From positions 434,001 through 498,000 of the forward strand of contig JYIP02000006.1 of assembly GCA_001051155.2 (NCBI GenBank): a stretch of 64,000 bases of DNA, given 5' to 3'. This DNA comes from Chrysoporthe austroafricana. Its lineage: Eukaryota; Ascomycota; Sordariomycetes; Diaporthales; Cryphonectriaceae. The notes under the pieces were generated by a model. The model was given only the letters and a program-made list of their open reading frames with translations, searched no databases and was not told where the DNA came from. This document shows, in pieces, positions 1 to 10,664 of the stretch. Position 1 is the first letter of the stretch; every line of letters starts with the position of its first letter. A program made the translations under genes and the position numbers.

Positions 1-396
1 CAAGATGTCTCTGTTAGACGTATACAAAATGGCGCGGAATCACGTCTTATGAATAGCTCAATTTACCGATAGAGGTCGGAATCGCCACTTGCCGCCGAGA
101 AGCCATGGTATATAAAACGTCATCAACTGGGCGGCTAGCGCCAACTGTGGGTCCACTGGGTCTATGAACACTTCTGGAGATTGTCGTCGATCCCGTATGT
201 TGGCTCTCGATGTCTGACCTTCGAGGGAGCTGACCACTGCACAAATCTGTGTGTTCTGTGACCGTACCGGATGATCACACTCGGGTGGACAGGTTCCAGT
301 AATTCACAATAACCGGCACGAGAAGACATCCGAATTGGGTAACTATTCTAAAACCTGCAAAAGAGATGGGAATATGAGAAGAGCTCCGAAGTCCTC
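1..396. other. intergenic, nothing recognised
   Basis: No reading frame here has the look of a protein gene, and I saw no RNA gene or repeat. It lies just downstream of the hydrolase stop codon and probably holds its 3' UTR. Confidence 0.4.
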
Positions 397-1914
397 TCAC
401 TGAGATGCAGCCCGTGTGCCGGTGAAGCTGATGGTTGGGAGCAGTGGTGTTTTAGCTGTCCCCGTCATTGAATCCCCCTCGACCTTTGCCTTGTAGCTGA
501 CCTTGACCTTGACCGGCTTCTTGAGAACAGCACGGAAGAAGACGGATGAGCCATCTATAGTACCTTCTGTTATCTCGTTTCTTCCCTCCCCGCCGTCCAA
601 TGCGCCTGACAACTTGTTGCCATCTGACTCAAGTGTCAGCGTGACCGACTGCTTCCCAATGGGAGTCTGGACTGACAGATTCCAAACCCCATCTACCTTG
701 ACCGTTGGCGGCGCCGCCGACTCCAGACTGGCCGGTTCATACTTCTCCTCCTCGCTCTCCTCCTTCTTGGGCAACTGGTCCTTTGTTGGCTTCAGCGCCT
801 TGCCCAGGCCCTTCTCGGCCAGCCAGTCCGTCATCGTCGTGACATAGCAGACTGGGTCGAACTCGTGCATCGAATGAGGCATCTTGGGGAACGACTGGTA
901 AGTGAACGAGTTGCCTGTGCCCTCGACGAGCTTCTGCACATGCTGCACCTGAGTATCCGACAGTGCGCCAACTAGATTTCCAGAGTCGGAGTCGACGCGA
1001 CGGAAGTGGTGGGTGAACAGGACCGGCACCTTGACGTGCTTCAGCATGTTCTCGTGGTAGCATGTCAGGGCCACCCGACCGTTCCAGAACGCGTCACCCC
1101 ACTCAGGATCGTACTCCTTCAGCTCCGGCGCCGGTCCCATGAAGGGCGTCGTCTTCGTGTCGGCCATGATACTGGTCAGCGCCTTGGCGATCCACGAAGG
1201 CAGTTCGTGCGCCATCGCCTGGACCATGCCGTCCTCGTTGCCTATCGACCACTGCGGGCCTAGCCACTTGCTCCAGATTTTGAACATCGGTCCCGCAATC
1301 GTCTGCCTCACCGACTGCCCGACTGCTGGGGTGAGCTCCGAGGCGAACAGCGGCGGATCCTCATACACGGCTGCAATAACCTGGCCGGGTTTGGCGAAGG
1401 CAGACATCCAGGCGCTCAGGACGCCGCCTGACGACAGGCCGCTGACAATGACGGGCCGTTTGATGACGATATCAATGAAGCGTACCAAGTCATTCCCGAA
1501 ATTGTCCAGGCTGTAGCGGCCCGGTGTCCAGGTCGACCGGCCCTGTCCTCGAAGATCGACGGCGAATACCTGGTAAGACTCGGCGAGGAGGCGCATAGCG
1601 TTCTCGTAGCCCCACCACGACTCTGTCTGTCCTGGAATCAGGAGTACAGCCGGACTGTCGTCCGATCCCGCCACGGCGTAGTTCATGCGCACCTCTCCAA
1701 GGTCGACGATATGCTCCTCGAAGCCATGAGGCTTGAAAAGCCCTTCGTGGTCAGATGCCTCGATATATCTACCAGCCGGGTCGTCATGCGAAAACTGCTC
1801 CAGCTGTTTCAAGCGCGCACCCAGGCCCACGGGTGCCGGATTGTGTTCACCCATGGTCGCTGTGTCGACCAGAATCGGAGCGCTGTGATCGGAGTGCTGA
1901 TCGGTCGCGGGCAA
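397..1914 (-). CDS. alpha/beta hydrolase with C-terminal beta-rich domain
   Basis: Single uninterrupted frame of 505 residues. Residues about 65-370 are an alpha/beta hydrolase fold: an oxyanion-type segment LLIPGQTESWWG (91-102), the strand FAVDLRGQGRS (117-127), the nucleophile elbow GLSSGG at 159-164 with Ser161, and a late histidine in MPHSMHEFD (345-353). A charged Lys/Glu linker (about 375-395) leads to a roughly 100-residue C-terminal module rich in alternating beta strands with TP.G, G..L.G and GT.DG.SV-type motifs, resembling small calycin-like beta-barrel modules. No signal peptide is visible, so it is probably intracellular. The substrate cannot be read from sequence. Met21 is an alternative start. 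The hydrolase call is firm; the nature of the tail is inference. Confidence 0.82.
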   Translation of the reverse strand: MPATDQHSDHSAPILVDTATMGEHNPAPVGLGARLKQLEQFSHDDPAGRYIEASDHEGLFKPHGFEEHIVDLGEVRMNYAVAGSDDSPAVLLIPGQTESWWGYENAMRLLAESYQVFAVDLRGQGRSTWTPGRYSLDNFGNDLVRFIDIVIKRPVIVSGLSSGGVLSAWMSAFAKPGQVIAAVYEDPPLFASELTPAVGQSVRQTIAGPMFKIWSKWLGPQWSIGNEDGMVQAMAHELPSWIAKALTSIMADTKTTPFMGPAPELKEYDPEWGDAFWNGRVALTCYHENMLKHVKVPVLFTHHFRRVDSDSGNLVGALSDTQVQHVQKLVEGTGNSFTYQSFPKMPHSMHEFDPVCYVTTMTDWLAEKGLGKALKPTKDQLPKKEESEEEKYEPASLESAAPPTVKVDGVWNLSVQTPIGKQSVTLTLESDGNKLSGALDGGEGRNEITEGTIDGSSVFFRAVLKKPVKVKVSYKAKVEGDSMTGTAKTPLLPTISFTGTRAASQ

Positions 1915-3607
1915 GGTTCGTGCAGCACGATGGTCGTAGAAGTCTCAAATGCAGGAGCTCGGTTGATGGGAGTAGACCTCATCCATCGATCGCCGTGGAT
2001 TCTGAGGACGGCCAGGAGGATGCGAGGGCATCGGTATCAGCCATGTTTAAGTAGAGGTGTGAAGATGCAGTCAGCTCGCAGGAAGCCTGCGGGGCTTTCC
2101 GGGCCTCACACGCCGGACTGGCTCGTCATTCTTTTCCCTATTACGCATCCATCCTATTTGGCGGCCTACTTGCTGGCGTACTCATCATGCCGGTCTTAGT
2201 TGGTCCGTCGTAAGGAGGCTATACCGCAATGACCCACTCACGGGACCTCCTTTTGGCCATAGGCGAAACCAGACCACCGTCTTCAGGCTGTGCCCCCTCT
2301 CGGCGTTGTGGCCTTGGGTGCCGGTCGAGGCGTCGGCCAAGGGGGAAAAGTCCCCGGGCGCCGGTGCTGCTCAGTCGGCAGAATCGTACTCGACGAGGGT
2401 GCCGTCCTGCTCACAGTACAGAAGCGTCGCACAGGCTGTGTCGCGGAGACGAGGGAGAATATGCTCGAAGCACAAACACGATGCGACGGACACCATGGCC
2501 ATTTATCTGACTGTCCACAGCATGAATCGAACCACTGTCACACTTGGCAGGTAACGCCCATCTGGCATTGTACATAGGGCTGCATGGCTGGAAGCGGAAG
2601 GTGACTTGTTTCCTCGCCATTCAGTGTGAGGACGTGTCTGCAAGAGATCTCAACGCCCGCAAGGGGGTTGGACGAGCAGGGCAGGCGGTCAACAAAGGGT
2701 CGCAGGCCAGCGACGGACAGTGGCAGTACCGACAACCCGTCACAGGAGCACAAGTGCCTACATGGCTGCTCGGAGGGCGGATCGTGCTATGCCCGACATG
2801 CTGTCATAATCGTCTGCGTGTGGCGCAGCAGAGGTGGCCCACAATAGAGGCGTCAATATCATCTGGACCCTCTCAGGCATGCGCCCAATCCTAGGCGCCT
2901 GTTCATACGGCCTCGGGTGACATGTCGTCTATCAATTTCTCGAGACATCTCGACTGAGCAGTCCTGAGGTCATCGTCAGTGCCGGTGTCACTGGCCACCT
3001 GCGGATGCTCATGAATTATGATAGTACGGATGGCAAGGGGCATACACCTTATCTCCAGACCTATTGGAATCAAGCCTCTAAGTCCGCACGCAACGCAACA
3101 GCCAGAGGCGCAGATTCATCGCATGGTGCCCATGCACTGAATGTTACAGCTTTTAGCCAGTGTATGGCGCGATATTTCTCATTCATGATAGGGCTGCGGA
3201 GACAGCAATCTCCGAATTTTGTGTCCTCATCCATGGAGGATCGAGCTAGAGCTGACCACCTTGGGGCTCCAGTGAAGGGTATTATTCTGTAGGAGCTCGG
3301 GAAGATATTCCCGGGGAAGGGCTGAGGAACCAAACACTTGCTGCCGAACAAGGTGGCTGCGACGATCAGGAAAACGAACAGATGTTCATTATCTCTAAGA
3401 GCGAGTTTCCGTGCTAATTATTGTACAAAATCTGGTAATTTGTATCCGCACCGTTATACCCCACTGGCCCCTCCTCCCTAGCAGCTGGTTTTCTAACGTT
3501 GCGTTTCAAGATTTCAACAAAATCCCGTATATTAGTCGTATCCAGATGGTCAGCCGCGCTGCATTGTTCTGCCCTTGACGGTCACAATGATTTCTCGCCA
3601 TGCAAAC
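1915..3607. other. intergenic, no gene recognised
   Basis: About 1.7 kb with only short, compositionally unremarkable frames. It separates the start of the hydrolase gene from the 3' end of the AA12 dehydrogenase gene. No repeat or RNA gene was seen. Confidence 0.4.
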
Positions 3608-5391
3608 TTAGTCGTAGGCGCGCTGCTGTTCTTGCCGTTGCACTTCGTCGCGGAACACGTTCCTCTGTGGCTCTTGTCCCCAGCTTTTTGGATCAGTCAA
3701 CTGGATCTCGCCAAGGTCACGATCAATTGGATCGTGTTGTTCTCTGTTTGCCTTGTCTGGGAATCTGCCAGTACCAATCGCTCTGCCCAAGACCCGGTCA
3801 TACCTCTGCCATCGCCAAGTTGCGATTCCACAAAGACTCAGAAGGATCGAGCCTATAGTTACGGATACAGCAATTGCTATGGTCCTATTGCGGGTCTTGC
3901 CATGCCCACCCTGAAACTCCGCAGAATTTGATTGGACGAGAATGTATATCTCACCTGTCGCGTCCGAGGAAAAGAATAATCGGCCTTCGTGATCCGTTGC
4001 CAGTCCAACTGGTCTCATGCAAGACGAGGGACAGTCCGCGTCGTCCGAATTCCGGATAATTTCAGAGAGGGCGGTGACACTGTCCGAGTTCACAGTGGGC
4101 TGGCCTGTAGCAGGGTCGAAGGAAACTCGCCCGACAAGATAGCCTACTGGATTGGTCTCGTCTGTAGAACCATGAAACGAGATGTAGCCGCTGGTCCCAT
4201 CTGCTGAGAAGAGAATGTCCAAAGGGCTTTGATGGGGTTCTGCGATAAGAGTGAGAGAAAGAAAAAGATTAGCAAAGTAATTTCTCACGCCTGTGTCCAC
4301 GCAGACCGAGTTGAAGCAGAACAATACATACTAAAGGTCAGGCGGGGCGCCACAAATCTAGTCTGGCACACGCTGTCGTTTGCCGTACTGTTGTCTACGC
4401 TAAACTGCTCGCCAACCTTGAAATCTATCGAGGCATCTGGAATCGTGGTGTTCCAAACCGCCGAGCACTCTGGATAGCCATAGTTGGCTCCTTGTTCCTG
4501 AGCCCCAGAGATCGAGGTCGTTCCATTGAGGAATCCGTGGAAATTCATCTCGTCACCCGGATTATCTTGGTGAATATCGGTACCGTCTCTGGTGATATCG
4601 TCGGCCCCGTTGTCCATGGCAAAGATCCCGCCCGTCAAGGGGTGCTCTCCTATGCCGACCGCGTTGTACAAACCCCAGCCTAGTAGTCTACCGGTGGAAT
4701 CAAAGTCGACCGGGTCTGCAAATGTCGACAATTCTGATAGGTTGAAGGCCTTGATCTGGCCTAGGCCACTGGACTGAGAAATGGCTTCGTAACTTTCGTC
4801 GCTCCCTCTGGAGACAATGAGCATATCTGGCTCGACATTGGATATGAGTAGGGTACGGGTGACCTGGCTGTGACTTGTCATACCAGAAATGACAGTCGTT
4901 GAGCTCTCTATCACAGATCCAGTGCTTGTATTATATGGCCACGCGAGTACTGACGACGAATTTGAAGCATAGATGGTCGTTCCATCGCTCGATAATGCGA
5001 GCCCATGGTTTAACTGCGGCTTGTGTGATTAGCATCCTCCTGCGAGGAGCTGTTGCCCACATCGGAAACATACGCTGGTCTCATTCACGACGACAACGAC
5101 AGTCTCAGCTACCAGACACGATCTGCCGTAGTCTGTGAAAGTTATGCGCTTAATCCCCACACCACTCTCCAAAACTAGAAGAGCGCCCAATCCATCGAAG
5201 ACTATGCTCCTCGGTTTCGAGAGACCGGATACAATGAGAGACGCTGTCCATCCGCTATCGACAGTAGGAGGAGAATACGTCGGATACAGCACGGTCTGAC
5301 AAGCGGTGCTTGAGCTTCGGGCTGCAAATACGTTGGCAGAACTGGAATGTGCATATACTGATGCTGCGCGCAAGAGTGAAGATGACTTCAT
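3608..5391 (-). CDS. PQQ-dependent sugar dehydrogenase (AA12 / sorbosone dehydrogenase type), membrane-anchored
   Basis: Three exons: 5391-5074, 5013-4332 and 4239-3608. Intron 5073-5014 has donor GTATGT and a GCTAATC branch; intron 4331-4240 has donor GTATGT and acceptor GCAG. Joined protein is 543 residues. The body matches soluble quinoprotein glucose/sorbosone dehydrogenases, a six-bladed propeller using pyrroloquinoline quinone: NHGLALSSDGT, YNAVGIGEHPLTG, DNPGDEMNFHG, GANYGYPEC and PHQSPLDILF. Such enzymes oxidise pyranoses and pass electrons to other oxidative enzymes. After the propeller comes one strong transmembrane helix (TIAIAVSVTIGSILLSL) and a roughly 65-residue polar tail, so the enzyme appears anchored by its C-terminus. 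The N-terminus after Met at 5391 is only weakly hydrophobic; the true start could lie in an upstream exon. Confidence 0.85.
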
Positions 5392-6252
5392 TGTGTTGGT
5401 GAGGGGCAGAAGCGTGGTTTCCTCAGCCCTTAAAACATCATCATTAAAATATAAATAGAAAGTGAAATCTGCATGGACGACTATCGTACTTGAACGGCGA
5501 TTGTACTCAATGAAAAGAGGGGGAGGAAGCCCAGATATGGAATACACGACAGTATGCAGATTGACTACTGCGTGCGTAAGCCACATGCATAAGCGAGCAC
5601 AACATCCAAGCTATTAGCTTTTAGCCTGTCAATGATTTGAAACGTAGCATTCACGCAGCTGCTTACTTTGTTGATGTAGAGTGAGTTTAACGCGGCGTAT
5701 TTGCAGTCGTGCTTGAGACGTCCTTGCCCACCGGCAAGGTTCTAATAGGTGTCCTGGAGTAAGACTTGTTCTTCCGAAATGCCTCAAGTCTGGGATAGGA
5801 TGATGTAACATATGGAAGCGTCTGAAAACAACCGCCTCATTTCCTGGTCTTTGCTTAATAGGATGCATCACACTGAAGATCCCTCAGTCATCTACTTCGG
5901 TCTTGCCGTAATTATGCGTAATCGACCTGCCACAGATGGATTATTCGATATGAGGTGCAGCTCTTGGCGCAGAGAACCATTGGGCTCGGTTCAGCATAGC
6001 TCGGCTAGCGAAAGACCAATAGAGCTCCCAAGTTCAGAGAAGTCGAGATCACCAATATATAGGGATTCATTACTTAATGCTCCAACGTATTATAGAAGGT
6101 CACTAGGGTAGCCCGGCCTCCACAGGTTGTTATGCTACCTGTGACAGATGAATTGCACCTATAATTAATATCAAAAACTGAAGCTAGATGGTCTCTGCGC
6201 TGAGAGATGAAATAGTATGGCTCATGGCCTGGATCGTCCAAATGACTGCCCG
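5392..6252. other. intergenic, nothing recognised
   Basis: Spacer between the start of the AA12 gene and the 3' end of the next minus-strand gene. It should contain the AA12 promoter. I saw no convincing gene or repeat. Confidence 0.4.
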
Positions 6253-7111
6253 TTAAGATGGCTTGTAGAGGTACTCGGACCATGCGCACTCCTTCATTTC
6301 CGACTCGCAGTAACTTCCGAGGAAATGCAGGATGCTCTTACCAACGTACTTCTGCATGCCGCCAACCCACTTGACGTCCTTCGGACTGACCCAGTGGAGA
6401 GCTTGGGCCCAACACGCATCGTGCGGGAAATTCGGACAATGGTCAGCGCTGGCAGGGTTAGTGGAGCGGAGCACCAGCACGGTGCCGTTGTAGGCCTGCT
6501 TCCACGCGAAGCTGAAGTGGGCGGGAAGCTTGTAGCTGTGTAGATTCAGCCTGTGAGAAAAGGCAGGATCAGCTCTTGCTCATGAGGACAGACCAAAATC
6601 TAGAGGCAATGGCCTGCTTGTGGTTAGCCACCTACCAAGGTTTGTCCTGCCAGCATTGAGCCGCCGCAACATCCGCCAGCTTGCCGCCAGAGGCTTCGAC
6701 CGAGGCGTTGCATCGCACGGCGTTAAAATCAGGCTCAATCACCCACTCGAAGCTATAGCTGAGTTATGTTGTAACCGCGATCAGTAAAGTGTTTGTATCG
6801 AGACAAGAAAGCGTTACCAAGATAGGTCGAACTCACTGAGCATGCTTCGTAGTCTTGTTGACATAGGCAGTCAGGTCGTAGAGGTACATGTTGGGAGGCG
6901 TGACAGTGACGTTGGGAGGAGAGGTGTAGATGGTTCGTAGAGTAGTCAAGGTCGGAGCAGTGGTGTTGACACAGGGCATGAAATTAGTGAGGAGGGTCAT
7001 GTTGATAACAGCATCGGAATTGTGGCATAGTTCCTTGTGCGGAACTCTACCTGCAACGGCAGTTCTCGAAAACACAGTGAAGCCAACAAGTACTGCGAGA
7101 ACGGACTTCAT
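6253..7111 (-). CDS. secreted eight-cysteine protein of unknown function
   Basis: Three exons: 7111-6837, 6758-6636 and 6550-6253, with donors GTGAGT and GTAGGT and CAG acceptors. The product is 231 residues. It starts with a classical signal peptide (MKSVLAVLVGFTVFSRTAVA). The mature part carries eight cysteines, two near residues 29 and 47, two in the middle exon (108 and 127) and four in the last, plus several N-glycosylation sequons (NMT, NTT, NVT, NKT, NAS, NGT). This suggests an exported, disulfide-bonded glycoprotein. I recognise no catalytic motif or named family. The frame is preserved across both introns (275+123+298 nt), which supports the model. Confidence 0.72.
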
Positions 7112-8826
7112 GCTGAGTTGGTAGATGCTCTTTCTTCAATACGTTTGTACGGTGGTAACTGACCGAAGGTTGAACTGGGAGAGGCTGAAGCTGACGAGTG
7201 AGCGTCGCGAGTCGAGGATCATGGCTGATACGTTGTACTTACGCGAGCAAGATATCGTTGCCGAGGTGGGACGATGGGCATCAACTGGACCTGACAATCT
7301 TGTACAATGATGCTCCTCGGGACCCAGATCTCGGTCCAGTCTTTCTATCTATGGTTGTTGTGGTAATTATCTCTCTAAGCGTGAACTTCGCAGTACGATA
7401 CTCGGACTACACTTGTTAGAGGCAAATCTGTATGCGGGGAATAGCTCAAATACTGCAAGCTGCGCTGGTAGCTGGATCTTCTACTTCTCTACCGTGGTGA
7501 TTTCCGGACTTGAGTGTTCCAATTGTTGCGGACAGCACACAGGGTAACTCGCCTGGGCCTGCTGGCCGGACGAAATGAGCTGCCATGATCAAGGACCCAT
7601 AAAAGACACGGAAAAGACGTTTCGAAAGCATCTATGTAACTTGGCATATCATCATGCTCCACTGACGAGGTCGAATTTCGGGCAATCGTACTGCTCAATG
7701 GCCCGAAGGAGTTGGGTGTAGACGACTGGAAAGTTTTACTCGAGGTTGCTAGGTGAATGATTGAGGTAATTACACTGGACAAAAGGCCAACGGCCAGGGC
7801 CCATACGACCAATGAAGCAAGCATCGGAAACCCGAAGCCACGCCTGTAGGAGCCAACCTTATGATCATTGTCATTGTGATCACTGCACACTGCTTCATAT
7901 CAGCCTTGCGGCAAAGATTACAGTCTCTCGGTCTAAATGTAAGCAGAACGTGGACGATGATCACTGACGCCTGCAATTCAAAGCTGCCCGAAGTCTCGCA
8001 TGGTGCGCAAGAGGGGCCTCCAAGGCATGCGCCTGCGTGCAAAGTGGCGACCCAAGCCAAGTAGCACGACACCAAGATGCCTCTCACTTGAGCCGCAGTC
8101 CGCCACGGTGACACCCGAAGCCGTCTTTCTGGCTCAGACGGGAGAACAAGCACTGGGCCGCCAGACACCTGGGCCGTGACAACACATGCCCGATAAATTC
8201 ATGCAGATCTCGAGCGCGGACAAGAAGAGGACTATGAGTAATGGAAGATGAGTCTTGCAATTTGCTTTGTAGAGCCGCACACGCCTGCGTCCTCATTATT
8301 AGTTAAAGAAAACTGATCTGTCCGTTACACCCATATCGATGTCAGACACCTGTCTTTGGTGGCTCGTTGATTGTATCACCAGCCCCGCAAATCCATATAT
8401 GTGCACGGTTTCAGTGCTCTCATCACAGCACGTATGTATCATGGTCGTCCCAATCTAAGAGCGCTGGGCTCGCTTACCCGTTCCTTGGTAATAAGAATCG
8501 TGATTTGTAAAACGTCAAGTCAACTCCTGTGCCCTGCCCATTTTGTATTCCCACCACCGGCCGAAGGGAAAGGACCTAATGGTCTCGCCGGGGCGATCGA
8601 CTTGTTGTCACGCTGACGTTCGAACCTTCGCAGTCTTAAAAAATGAGTGTCAGGAAGGTCCAGAACAGTCTTGGCGGCCGACCGTCGAAGGATCTGAGAC
8701 GTGTGCGACGCTCTGTCGCTCCGAGCCCTCATCTGGCCCCGTCAATCACATCCGCTGTCGCACCGGACTCTACCGAACACTTCGAATCCATTCCCTCTTT
8801 CTGGCCACCGGCACCCGATCTCTGTT
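7112..8826. other. intergenic with one weak frame
   Basis: Between the secreted-protein gene and the bestrophin gene 3' end. A minus-strand frame at 7890-7489 would encode 133 residues with one hydrophobic segment (MLASLVVWALAVGLL); its low-complexity tail and lack of neighbours in the same frame make it doubtful. Nothing else is supported. Confidence 0.35.
7489..7890 (-). CDS. doubtful small membrane protein
   Basis: Open frame of 133 codons with a His/Asp-rich start, one predicted transmembrane helix around residues 22-45 and a Ser/Thr-rich, then basic, tail. No family is recognised and no splice partners were found. It could be a lineage-specific gene or a chance frame. Confidence 0.2.
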   Translation of the reverse strand: MCSDHNDNDHKVGSYRRGFGFPMLASLVVWALAVGLLSSVITSIIHLATSSKTFQSSTPNSFGPLSSTIARNSTSSVEHDDMPSYIDAFETSFPCLLWVLDHGSSFRPASRPRRVTLCAVRNNWNTQVRKSPR

Positions 8827-10664
8827 TCAGACACTGTGCACAGCTGTGGACTCCGACGTGGCCGCGGTCTTCTCTAGGCCGGCCGTGTCCGTCGTTCCAA
8901 TGGTGTCAGGCTGGCGATCCTCAAAGCCGAGCTCCGTCTTAGCCTTGAGCGCCTCGCGCAGCTTGGACTCACCCCTGTGCAGCCACACGTTCCAGCCGCT
9001 CTGGCTCAGCGGCCACAGAACCTTGTTGTCGATCGTCTCGATCCACTCCGCGTTGCGCGGCTTACGCTTCGCTGCGATCACGTCGATCTCCTGGGCGATC
9101 TGCGCACAATAATTCTCGAGCGGCAGGTCGTTGACGTCCTGCCCGAATGGGTTCTCAATCTCCCGTCCGATGAAGAGCAGGCCCAGGATGATGTAGCCCG
9201 CTGCCACCGTTGCCGGAATCGTCACCCAGTGCAGGTTCGAATAGAGCTGGAAAGGCAATAGGAAGCAGTATACCCAGGTAATCTGCGAGATGGCGATGGC
9301 GTAAGCAATCGGGAGCGGGGTTGTGAGAACTCGTTCGGTGCCGACGAGGGCGTCGTTGATCGCCGCAAGGTTATTATCTGCACATTTGTTAGCCCGCATC
9401 AGAACGTATCCAGATGAGAGCATAGCATGCGGTCGAGGCCGCCGGGGAGATGACTTACAAGCCAATGTCTGCTGCATGGGAATGGTCAGCTGGCCGTTCT
9501 CGATGATCTCGTCCACAAAGCTGGCGAGGTAGCTTAGAATCTCAAGAGGCAGGTTGCCAAGCGGCCGTTTAGCCTTCTTGATAGCCTTACGCGGGTTGCT
9601 GGCCGCGAAGGAGATGCCAAGGTACTCGCCGGCAGCCTTGACTTTGTTGGGACGGCGGAGGGAAGCCAAGTCGGGGGTATCGTGGGTCGCATGAAATGCA
9701 AAAGTGTCCAGATGCCCCACCAGGCTTGTGATGTCTTCGTAGTTGGTGTACGGCTCAAAGCGAAGCTTGTGCTTGAGCGCGACGGCAAAGGCGGTGATGA
9801 GGTTGAGCGCGGTCCTACCCAGCCTCGCGTTAGCAGATCGCCGGGGACGGACAGCCATGCGGCTGCGGTGGAGAGGTACTGACAGCTTGGCGAGTATGTC
9901 CTTCTCCTTGCTGTCTGCGCGATCCTTGGTGTGGATCCAGAATACGCGTGCGAGATTTTGCGACGACAGGATGATTTGAGCCCAGTACTTCCGGCCTTCC
10001 ATATACCGCTCGTAGGCACTAGAGTTTCGGAAGCTCAGGCCAAGACTGACGACGAAACCTGTCACGGTGAGAAGAATCGAGCTCACGCCCACTATAGAAA
10101 GACGGGGGAGGTCAGTGACATCGATGGCGAGCCTCGTGAGCAGAGTTGCTGTGCTGTCTTACACTGAACCTGGGTGAATTCCGATATGCATGTTATGCAT
10201 GTCGCCCAACCCCCCAGGACGAAGAGCGGCACAATCATCTTCGGCAGGATACTACCATGCATCCGCAGAAACATGGGCCATTTCGAATGCTTCATCACAT
10301 CTCGCGGGCCGTGCTAAAAGCCTGTCAGTCACCAGCATCCATGTGGCGCGGACGGGTCGGAACGCAGGCGGCGGTCACGGAGTGGGCCATCCGGGCTGGT
10401 CGCGTGCCCGTGTGCCCGCGTGCCCGACTCAACCCAGATCGCATGTGGAGGGGCACGGCTCACGAAGTAGTCGTCAAGGTCCAGGCTGGTGTGCTGCCGG
10501 CTGAAAGGATTCGGCGTGTTGGCCCTGGAGCGCAGAAGGGACTCGATCTTGTCGAGAGGAGGGATGTCGTCGAGCGACGACTTGTGCCCCGGTTGGGTAA
10601 CGCCGTCGCCCGGCTCTGCCTCACCGTTGTTCGGCGAGGCGTGGAAGTCTCCGCCCTCGGCCAT
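8827..10664 (-). CDS. bestrophin / UPF0187-family anion channel
   Basis: Five exons: 10664-10464, 10313-10163, 10091-9884, 9814-9459 and 9377-8827, giving 488 residues. Introns use donors GTGAGC, GTAAGA, GTCAGT and GTAAGT; the last two are multiples of three and read through as false coding. The acidic N-terminus (residues 1-67) leads to the family signature HGPRDVMKHSKWPMFLRMHG, then ILPKMIVPLFVLGGW, GVSSILLTVTGFVVSL, SFRNSSAYERYMEGRKYW and a late helix pair with YSNLHWVTIPATVAAGYIILG, followed by GREIENPFG.D.NDLPLE. These are hallmarks of fungal and bacterial bestrophin-like channels, probably conducting chloride or other anions. The C-terminal cytosolic tail is low complexity. It diverges from AP-2 mu across a 2.4 kb spacer. 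Confidence 0.9.
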
